NCBI RefSeq assembly: GCF_007833165.1
Contig: NZ_VOBQ01000016.1
Location: 124,001 to 188,000 of the forward strand
Reading direction: 5' to 3'
DNA: 64,000 nt
Source of the DNA: Caenimonas sedimenti
Lineage (GTDB): Bacteria; Pseudomonadota; Gammaproteobacteria; Burkholderiales; Burkholderiaceae_C
The position numbers and the translations under genes were made by a program. Positions 7,534 to 15,127 of this stretch are shown piece by piece; positions within the stretch are counted from its first letter, which is position 1; each line of letters starts with the position of its first letter. The notes under the pieces were generated by a model. That model did not search any database, was not told the origin of the DNA, and saw only the letters and a program-made list of their open reading frames with translations.

Positions 7534-10262
7534 TGCTTGGACTGACACTACGTGAGGAATTCCGGGGCAAGCGCCTCAAGGGCACGGCCATCGAGCTGTC
7601 CAACGATCAGCAAACGGGCGCGACCCAGATCGCAGCCAAGCATTTTCTGGAGATTACTTATCCCACGCACGACTTACTGAAAGGCATCGAGGCCGTCGGC
7701 CCCAGCCAGGGTCGCCCCGTGGTCGTGATCGGCGAACGCGGCCTTGGCAAGTCGCACTTGATGGCCGCGCTCTACCACGCGGTGACCGACCCGTCCTCGA
7801 CCAGCTCGTGGCTCAATGCATGGGCTACCACGCTCGCCGACGCCAGCATCGGCAAGATTGCACTGCGCGACGGGATGCATGTCATCGGCGAAAGCCTGCA
7901 TCGCCACCGCTACAAATTCCTATGGGATGTGCTGTTCGAGAACCATCCGCATGGCACCTTCATCAAGGGCAAGTGGGACGGCCAAGGGGCGTCCAAGACG
8001 GAGATCCCGTCTGACAAGCTCATGATCGAACTGTTGGAGAACAAACCGACGATGCTGCTGCTGGACGAGTTCCAGACGTGGTACGACGGCCTCACGAACA
8101 CCAAGCAGTACCCGTGGAAGAACTGGGCGTTCAACTTTATCCAGATTCTTTCGGAGATCGCCAAAGAGCGCCCCGACCTGCTGGTGCTGGTGATCTCGGT
8201 GCGCAATGGCGGCAGCGACGCCTACCAGCAGGTGCATCGCGTTAACCCGGTCGCCATCGACTTCAAGGCGGGCGGCAGCGCCGAGCGCATCCAGCTGGAT
8301 CGGCGACGGATGCTGTTGCACCGCCTGTTCGACAACCGCCTGCAGATCGCCAGCGGCACCATCGAATCGCTGGTCGCGCAGCATGTCGTCGAGTCCTTCC
8401 GCCTGCTCGACGTGCCATCTGCCGAACAGGAACGCAAGCGACGGGAGTTCACCGAATCGTGGCCCTACGCGCCGCACCTGCTGCGCCTGCTCGAAGAACA
8501 AGTACTTATCGCCACTGACGCGCAGGAAACGCGCGATCTGATCCGCATCCTCGCCAACCTCTACAAGAGCCGTGGCGAGGCCGTGCCCGTGCTCACTGCC
8601 GCCGACTTCCGGCTTGACGACGACACCTCGGGCATCGGCGCGCTGTTAGAAGCCGTCGCCAACCAGCACCACCGCACGCTGCGCGAGAAGGCGCAGCAGA
8701 ACATCATTTCGGTGCAGGAAGCGCGGCACGACCACGCCAGCGTCGCACCACACCTGCAGGAAATCATTGGCGCGCTGTGGCTGCGCTCGATTGCCGTCGG
8801 CAACCTCGCCGGAGCCGAACCCGCCACGCTGCAACTGGACATCACCCGTGGCACGCCGGTGGACGACAACGCCTTCCAGGTCGAGTTGGCGACCATCGTC
8901 GAGAACAGCTTCAACATCCATCAGGAAGGCACCAAGCTGTTGTTTCGCGAGGAGGAGAACCCGCGCGCGAAGCTTATGGCCTACGCGCGAAACGACAAGC
9001 TGTTCGCCGATGGTTCCGATCAAGCGCAGCTCGCGAAGCAAGTGCGCTACGTCATCGGAGGCAACGATGAGGTTGCTAAGAGTTTCCGTATCATCGCCCT
9101 GCCGAAGTCGTGGGTCAGCGACCCCTGGACAGGGGTCGATGAAGCCGAACAGCCCGACAAGTGGGACGACCGTCTGCCAATCCTCTTGTTGCCCGAAGAG
9201 GCCGACAAGCTTGACGCCACGCTGGGCCGCTGGCTCAAAGACCATTTGCAGAAACGCCGCAACACCGTGCGCTTCCTCCTGCCACGCGCGGGCAGTACCA
9301 ACTCCTTCATGGATCGTGACCTGCTCATCCTCGCCCGCGCCGAGATGAAGGCGCAAGAGTGGAGCAGCCAGAATACCGAATACAAGAAGCTGCACAAGGA
9401 ATTCGAGAACAGCCTGCGCGACAACTTGAAAAAGCGTTTCGACCGCTTCGCCGTGCTGCAACGCTGGAATTTCACCGACCCCGCGCAGTGCAAGTTCAGC
9501 GTCGAGCGTCTTGACAAGCAAGGCTCGCAGATTCCTGCGGCCATCGAAGAGGCGCTGATCGGCGATCTCTTCGTGCCCGAGGATTTCGAGGAACTGGTGC
9601 TCGAATACGCCACAAACAACGAATCGGTCGGCAAGTTGCTGCGCGAACTTCAAGAGCCACGCCCGGCCGGGCAGGACTGCATCCCATGGCTGGGCGAAAC
9701 GGCGATGAAGGAACGCCTCCTGCGCCTGTGCGCCAAGGGCAAGGTCGCCATCAACGTGCGCGGCATGGAGTACCTGCAAACGAACCCGGGCGAAGACGAG
9801 GACACCGCGTGGCGGCGTCTGCGTCCCAAGCTCTCGCTCACGGGCCGCCACCTCGACGACGTGTTTGTGATGCTGCCCTCGGCCGTCCCCGCGACCGGAG
9901 GCTCGACGCCGCCCACGCCGCCGCCGGGCGGTGTTCCGCCAAGTGGTGGCGCTGCGCCCACGCCGGGCATGTCCGAACCCTCACCGGGCGGCTCGCCCGC
10001 TCCGACGCCGGGCCCTACGGCTGGCGGCATCTTTGGCGGCGACGGCGGCACCACCAAGCCGCGCACGGCGCTGTCGAACCCAGCCACGTCGCCGCTCAAT
10101 CTGATCGGCAAGATCGAGGGCTGGGGCATCGGCCCGGCCACCAAGGTCTCGGAAGTGTCCATACGGGTGTCTGCTGCCAACGGCGCGCAGCTCAAGGAAC
10201 TGCTCAAGAAGCTGCCCGAAGGCATGAGCTTCGAGCTGAACCTTGAGAAGGAGGACGATTGA
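7527..10262 (+). CDS. DUF499-type AAA ATPase of the PglZ/DUF1156 defence cassette
   Basis: A 911-residue protein (909 from the alternative ATG at 7533). Walker A is IGERGLGKSH near residue 70 and Walker B TMLLLDEF near 175, followed by a sensor-like VLVISVRNG. Residues about 785-835 form a Pro/Gly/Thr-rich flexible linker before a last globular domain (IEGWGIGPATKVSEV) of about 60 residues. Large ATPases of this type (COG1483/DUF499) are known partners of DUF1156 methylases and PglZ proteins in defence islands. I infer that it drives or gates the complex with the methylase. It overlaps the HTH gene upstream and the PglZ gene downstream by 4 bases, so the operon is tight. Confidence 0.85.
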   Translation: MVMLGLTLREEFRGKRLKGTAIELSNDQQTGATQIAAKHFLEITYPTHDLLKGIEAVGPSQGRPVVVIGERGLGKSHLMAALYHAVTDPSSTSSWLNAWATTLADASIGKIALRDGMHVIGESLHRHRYKFLWDVLFENHPHGTFIKGKWDGQGASKTEIPSDKLMIELLENKPTMLLLDEFQTWYDGLTNTKQYPWKNWAFNFIQILSEIAKERPDLLVLVISVRNGGSDAYQQVHRVNPVAIDFKAGGSAERIQLDRRRMLLHRLFDNRLQIASGTIESLVAQHVVESFRLLDVPSAEQERKRREFTESWPYAPHLLRLLEEQVLIATDAQETRDLIRILANLYKSRGEAVPVLTAADFRLDDDTSGIGALLEAVANQHHRTLREKAQQNIISVQEARHDHASVAPHLQEIIGALWLRSIAVGNLAGAEPATLQLDITRGTPVDDNAFQVELATIVENSFNIHQEGTKLLFREEENPRAKLMAYARNDKLFADGSDQAQLAKQVRYVIGGNDEVAKSFRIIALPKSWVSDPWTGVDEAEQPDKWDDRLPILLLPEEADKLDATLGRWLKDHLQKRRNTVRFLLPRAGSTNSFMDRDLLILARAEMKAQEWSSQNTEYKKLHKEFENSLRDNLKKRFDRFAVLQRWNFTDPAQCKFSVERLDKQGSQIPAAIEEALIGDLFVPEDFEELVLEYATNNESVGKLLRELQEPRPAGQDCIPWLGETAMKERLLRLCAKGKVAINVRGMEYLQTNPGEDEDTAWRRLRPKLSLTGRHLDDVFVMLPSAVPATGGSTPPTPPPGGVPPSGGAAPTPGMSEPSPGGSPAPTPGPTAGGIFGGDGGTTKPRTALSNPATSPLNLIGKIEGWGIGPATKVSEVSIRVSAANGAQLKELLKKLPEGMSFELNLEKEDD

Positions 10263-11251
10263 TGGCACTGACCGCCAGCGCCTTGCAGGCCCTGACCCAA
10301 GGCTCAGATGCCGATGCTTGGCGCGTCATCGTCGATCAGGCTGTCGAGATCGTTAGGAAGCCGCTGGCCGCGGGCAACGCGCCCAGCGAGGTCGTCCGGC
10401 GCGACCGCGAGATCGGCACACTGGATCTGTTCCTCTCCTCCAGCGGCTGGGACTTGTGGCCAGCCTTCGGCGACAGCGTGGAGCGCACCTCGGATCGCCT
10501 GACACGCTGGTGGGCCGAGCCCTTCAGCGCCAAGGCGGTGCTGATCCTCGACGGCCTTTCGCTGCGCGAACTGCCGTGGTTGCTGCAGGGCGCTGAGGAG
10601 CGCGGCTTCGCCACGCACGAGGTCGTTGCCTGCGCCTCCGAGCTGCCCGGCGAAACCGATGAATTCGCCCGCGCGCTCGGCTTCGCCAGTCGCAGCAAGC
10701 TCCAGAACAACGGTGGCGGCCTCGCGCACAAGCTTCAAGCCGCGAACACCGAAACCGTGGACTTGCCATGGAAGGACTGCGAAGCTCTGATCGGCAGCGC
10801 ACCGAACCAGATCTTCTGGCACCACTGGCCCGACGCCAAGCTGCACGACGGCTCCGGTGCAGGCCAGGGGCTGGAGCCGCTGACCAAAGACGTGGCCGAG
10901 CAGTTGTCCAGTGATGACTTCTGGGCCTTCGTGGAGCGCCTCGCCACCGGACGACGGCTGGTCATCACCTCCGATCACGGCTACGCGGCCACCGGCTACT
11001 TCCCCGATGCCGATGGCGAGGTCGGACAGTTCCTTAAACAGACGTTCGGAAGCTCGCGCAGCAAGACAGGAACCGCAGGCACCGGCCCCTTCGTGCCGCC
11101 CGTGGCATTGCAGATCAACAGTCCTCACGGCGCGCACCTGTTGGCTCTTGGCCGCAGAAAGTGGCGCAGCCAGGGCGGCTACCCGACGCTCACTCATGGA
11201 GGCTTGTCGCTGCTGGAAGTGCTGTCACCGTTCGTTGAGCTCACAAAATAA
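10259..11251 (+). CDS. Compact PglZ-domain protein
   Basis: A 330-residue protein of the PglZ/alkaline phosphatase fold. LILDGLSLREL near residue 95 gives the metal-binding Asp and the Ser/Thr nucleophile position, and VITSDHGYAATGYF near 235 is the second metal-binding motif. PglZ of BREX systems is usually 700-900 residues; this one is little more than the catalytic core. PglZ is essential in BREX and Pgl although its substrate is unsettled. ATGA overlap with the DUF499 gene. Codon use stays GC-rich to its end, in contrast to the beginning of the next gene. Confidence 0.85.
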   Translation: MMALTASALQALTQGSDADAWRVIVDQAVEIVRKPLAAGNAPSEVVRRDREIGTLDLFLSSSGWDLWPAFGDSVERTSDRLTRWWAEPFSAKAVLILDGLSLRELPWLLQGAEERGFATHEVVACASELPGETDEFARALGFASRSKLQNNGGGLAHKLQAANTETVDLPWKDCEALIGSAPNQIFWHHWPDAKLHDGSGAGQGLEPLTKDVAEQLSSDDFWAFVERLATGRRLVITSDHGYAATGYFPDADGEVGQFLKQTFGSSRSKTGTAGTGPFVPPVALQINSPHGAHLLALGRRKWRSQGGYPTLTHGGLSLLEVLSPFVELTK

Positions 11252-11260
11252 GGACATGCA

Positions 11261-14200
11261 GTGGCGACCAAGAAAGAACAAATAGCTCAAGAAGTGGCGA
11301 GAGCAGTTGGAGCTGGAAAGCCAGCTAAGATGAAATCTGTTGATTTTGGCGACCCTTCCCGAAAGAAGACTTGTCTCGAGGTTGACTTTCCAATCCTGCC
11401 GGTGAATTCAATTGCAGCGTTGGAGGCAACAACTGGAGCAACGAAGAAGCCGATCTATCAACTCAGTAAGTGGTGGGCTAGGCGACAGCCAAGTGTTTTC
11501 CGCACCATCCTGCTCGCAGCCGCGGCCAGCGCGCCGGACGACGCAGCCCAGGCGGCGCGGCTCGTCTGGGACAACTACTACGCCAATCACCAACAGAACG
11601 GCGCTTTCCAGAAGCTGAAGGTCGCTGACATCTTCATGGGCGGCGGTACCACGTTGATCGAGGGTTCTCGGCTCGGCATGAGCGTAGTCGGGAACGACCT
11701 GAACCCGGTTGCTTGGTTCGTGGTGAAGCAGGAGCTCGCCGATGTGGACCTCAACCACGTGAAGGGCTTGCTCGCGGACATCGAGGCAGAGGTCAAGCCG
11801 CAGCTAATGCCGTACTTCTTTTGTGACGGACCAAGCGGCGAAAAAGGTACATGGACTCACAAGCCCAGCAATCGCGTGATGCCAGACGACTTTGATCCCT
11901 TAGCAATACCGCTTGAAGAGCGACAGGAGTACGCCTATTCAGGTCCGGAGATCATTTACTCATTCTGGTCTAAACACGGTCCGTGTCAGGTCACCGGTTG
12001 TGGGCACCGAACGCCCATCATGCCAGACCCAGTTGTTGCGACCAAGACACTCCAGGTGAGGTATTGGGATCACGTTTGCGCCGCGTGCAGCACCGAGTTT
12101 CACGTGGAAGAGAAAGCCGCTCGTATAGCGCCGAGCGTCCCCCTATTTGTGGCGTCCGAGGAGCATCCACACTCCGTTCTTGACAAGCGACGCGGGGCGA
12201 TCTGTCCGCATTGCGGACACTCAGCACTGGTGCCCTTCGGTAAGGGCGAGAAGAAGAAGATCGAGCTGGCTCTACTCGTGCACCCGCAGTGGCTGGCGGG
12301 AAGCCGCGATCATGATGCAGATGGGAATGCCTTTGGTGGATCCGCCCAAGATGGACCGGAAGCAACCGCACGCTGGAATTTGGCCCGCACCTCAAAACTT
12401 CGCCTTCTAGAAGTCCGCGGGACAGACACGCACGTTGTAGCCGACAAACTCACGGGTGAGCTGAAGAATGTTAGGCAGCTTCCAACTCAGGTCACATGCC
12501 CAGAAACTGGCATTACCTTCTTCACAGATGTACGTGGCGGTACAGCGGCGCTGAAGGACAAAAGGAATAAATCGACCGGCGACTTAGAGCGCGATCCCGC
12601 TGGCATCCCTTTGAAAGTCGTGGAAAAGTCAAGCTTCGCCTGCGGCGCCGACGGCGCAAAGAATGATGTGCTCGAAGCCACCAAAGCTACGGGAAAGACA
12701 GGGGCAATCGCTTCATACGCAATCCATGGCTACTCTGCCAGCGCGGACTCGGCGGGCGATCCATACAACGGACGTTTTTTCGCTCCAATGTCTGAGGAGC
12801 TCGCGCGCCAGTACAACGCTGCGGTCAAGGAATGGGATAGCCGGAAAGATTCAGATCTGGCAGCTTACTGGCCTCGATCTAAGCTATCCCCGGGCTGGAA
12901 AACCCATGGCTGGGGCATACCCGATCATGGTTTTACGCACTACTGGACGATGTTCAATCCGCGGCAACTTCTGGTACATGCATCGTTGCTCAAAGCTATC
13001 GCCACTGTGGGCGATCATGAATGGAAGTATCGTGAGTTTGTCCTGGCCGCTTATCAGCAGTACCTGCGAAATCAGTGTTCTTTTTCAATCTGGGATTTTG
13101 GTGCAGACCAGTTAAGTCCTGCGCTGTCGAACAACAACTTTCATACGAAAAATAACACCGTCGAGAACAATGTGTTCGGCCCAATTGGGCGAGGCAACTG
13201 GCACGGATGTATCGAAGGTCTTGAAGACACTTTGAGGTGGCATGACACGCCGTGGGATAACGCGAGCAACAGTTGGGTAGCGCACGAGTTCTCTGATTTG
13301 AAAGGCAAGCTGGGAGGGAAGACGACAAAGATCTATCCAGGCGACCGAGTCCGAAGAGGAGACGTGTCTATCTCCTGTGAGTCCTCAACTAATTTGCCAG
13401 AAGAATGGACGGGCCAGTTCGATTTGGTCGTTACGGATCCGCCCTTTGGCGGAATTCTTCAATATGCCGAGTTGTCCGATTTCTTCTACGTTTGGCTGCG
13501 CCTCGTTCTCAAAGACAAGTACTCCCACTTTGATGCCGAGTACACGCCGAAAGCAGTAGAAGTAGTGTCGAACCCCTTCCGGGAAGGCGACGATTCCGAC
13601 GGGTTTTATCAGAGGTTGCTAACTCAATGCTGGCGAGAGGCTCATCGCATTCTGAAGCCAGGGGGATTGCTCACCTTTACGTTCCATCACAGTGAAGACG
13701 AGCCCTGGATTTCGGTTCTGGAGTCGCTGTTTGATGCCGGCTTCTATCTTGAAGCCGCATATCCGGTTCGCTCGGACGAAACTAAGGGAGAAACTGCTGC
13801 TTTTGGGTCACAGAAGGTGGAGTACGACATCATCCACGTCTGCCGGAAGCGCACCGAAGAGCCCAAGCCGGTGAGCTGGGGCCGGATGCGCCGCGAGGTG
13901 ATGGCCGATGTACGCCAGCTGCAGGCGATGTTGGAGAACCATGCCAAGGAAGGATTGCCCGCCGCCGACCTCCAGGTGATTCGGCGCGGCAAGGCGCTGG
14001 AATACTTCTCGCGCCACTACGGCAAGGTGTATGTGGACGAAGGCCGCACCATCTCTGTGCGCGACGCGTTGGTGGGTATCAACCAGCTTATTGACGAAGA
14101 CGCCGACAACGGCAAGGAAGCGCCGCCGGTCAACGCCGAGCCGATCACGCGCCAGTTTCTGCGTACCTTCGGTAACGCGCCTGAGCTGAAGCGTGACCAG

Positions 14201-14614
14201 TTGCAGAAGTTTCTCAGAGGCTCGATCACCACGCCGGTCGAATTCGTGCAGCGCGGCTGGTGCGCGGAGAAGAACAAGGTGTTCACCCGCACCGGCGCGC
14301 TGGAGTTCGCACGCGAGTGGTCGGGCAAGCATCGCCGCAAGCTGACCTCCGATCTGGATCAGGCGCTGGTGCTGATTGGCGCGTGCTTCGACGGCAGCGG
14401 CATCAACGCCTCGGACACGCTGAAGAACGAGAACTTCAAGCCGCACGTCGCGCTGAAGCCGCTGCTGGAATGGCTGCACCGTAACGGCCCGGATCAGACC
14501 ACCCGCAACGCGGCCTCGCGCGCGGTGTCCATCCACAACGCTTGGCACGCCAGCCAGGCACCCCAGGCCGCGCAGGTATCCTTGTTCGATGACGATGGGG
14601 AGTACGAGCAATGA
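11261..14614 (+). CDS. DUF1156-family DNA adenine methylase
   Basis: A 1117-residue protein starting at GTG. The N-terminal KWWARRQPSVFRTILLA is the DUF1156 signature. Motif I (SAM binding) is DIFMGGGT near residue 123 and the catalytic motif IV is DPPF near 725, followed by ILQYAELSDFFYVWLR. Between them lie three cysteine pairs (CQVTGC near 242, CAAC near 274, CPHC near 312) that could bind zinc, and a long presumed target-recognition region. It should methylate adenine (N6) in host DNA and thereby mark self. The first three quarters (to about 13,820) are visibly AT-richer than the rest and than all neighbours. Stop overlaps the next gene by 4 bases. Confidence 0.88.
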   Translation: MATKKEQIAQEVARAVGAGKPAKMKSVDFGDPSRKKTCLEVDFPILPVNSIAALEATTGATKKPIYQLSKWWARRQPSVFRTILLAAAASAPDDAAQAARLVWDNYYANHQQNGAFQKLKVADIFMGGGTTLIEGSRLGMSVVGNDLNPVAWFVVKQELADVDLNHVKGLLADIEAEVKPQLMPYFFCDGPSGEKGTWTHKPSNRVMPDDFDPLAIPLEERQEYAYSGPEIIYSFWSKHGPCQVTGCGHRTPIMPDPVVATKTLQVRYWDHVCAACSTEFHVEEKAARIAPSVPLFVASEEHPHSVLDKRRGAICPHCGHSALVPFGKGEKKKIELALLVHPQWLAGSRDHDADGNAFGGSAQDGPEATARWNLARTSKLRLLEVRGTDTHVVADKLTGELKNVRQLPTQVTCPETGITFFTDVRGGTAALKDKRNKSTGDLERDPAGIPLKVVEKSSFACGADGAKNDVLEATKATGKTGAIASYAIHGYSASADSAGDPYNGRFFAPMSEELARQYNAAVKEWDSRKDSDLAAYWPRSKLSPGWKTHGWGIPDHGFTHYWTMFNPRQLLVHASLLKAIATVGDHEWKYREFVLAAYQQYLRNQCSFSIWDFGADQLSPALSNNNFHTKNNTVENNVFGPIGRGNWHGCIEGLEDTLRWHDTPWDNASNSWVAHEFSDLKGKLGGKTTKIYPGDRVRRGDVSISCESSTNLPEEWTGQFDLVVTDPPFGGILQYAELSDFFYVWLRLVLKDKYSHFDAEYTPKAVEVVSNPFREGDDSDGFYQRLLTQCWREAHRILKPGGLLTFTFHHSEDEPWISVLESLFDAGFYLEAAYPVRSDETKGETAAFGSQKVEYDIIHVCRKRTEEPKPVSWGRMRREVMADVRQLQAMLENHAKEGLPAADLQVIRRGKALEYFSRHYGKVYVDEGRTISVRDALVGINQLIDEDADNGKEAPPVNAEPITRQFLRTFGNAPELKRDQLQKFLRGSITTPVEFVQRGWCAEKNKVFTRTGALEFAREWSGKHRRKLTSDLDQALVLIGACFDGSGINASDTLKNENFKPHVALKPLLEWLHRNGPDQTTRNAASRAVSIHNAWHASQAPQAAQVSLFDDDGEYEQ

Positions 14615-15117
14615 GACAACTGCGCGACACGGTGTGGCAGCGGCGCGGCACCAGTTGGGTGTGGGATGAGGAAGCCCGCAACCAGATTTGCTCGGCCAGC
14701 GAGGTGTGGAGCTTGCGCCAGTTTCTGCGCGCCAGCAAAACCCCGGGCAGTTGGCCGGACGACCTGCCGAGCAATGGAGGGAAGACGCTGGTGGTGGCCG
14801 GGCTGGACGGCAGCCTCGATCTGCTGACGCCTACGGATGCCGAAGCGTGGCTGGGCGATGCGATCAAGCCCGCCATCCTGTCGTTTCAAGATGAGTGGGG
14901 AAGCGATGGCGCACTGGTCTTCTGGCTGCCCGGCGGCCACAACCGCCTCAGGGCGAATACGGCGACCGATGAGGTGGGTTGGCTGTGCCACTCGCCCCAC
15001 GGGCATCAGATCGATCTCGGCCGCATCTTGTGGGGCCAAGCCAACGACTACCCGCAAGAGATTCTGCTGAGCGACGGCGGCAGGCCCGCTGGCTTGTTCC
15101 ACCTACGGATTACTTGA
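14611..15117 (+). CDS. Unknown 168-aa component of the defence cassette
   Basis: A 168-residue soluble protein that I do not recognise. It is tryptophan-rich, with an acidic middle (LVVAGLDGSLDLLTPTDAEAW), a strand pair ALVFWLPGGHNRLR and a C-terminal DYPQEILLSDGG. It overlaps the methylase by ATGA and lies 10 bases before the helicase, so it is locked into the operon and should be a working part. Its size and position fit a small adaptor or inhibitor protein like those in BREX systems, but there is no sequence basis for a named family. Confidence 0.7.
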   Translation: MRQLRDTVWQRRGTSWVWDEEARNQICSASEVWSLRQFLRASKTPGSWPDDLPSNGGKTLVVAGLDGSLDLLTPTDAEAWLGDAIKPAILSFQDEWGSDGALVFWLPGGHNRLRANTATDEVGWLCHSPHGHQIDLGRILWGQANDYPQEILLSDGGRPAGLFHLRIT

Positions 15118-15127
15118 GGTCGGCTGA

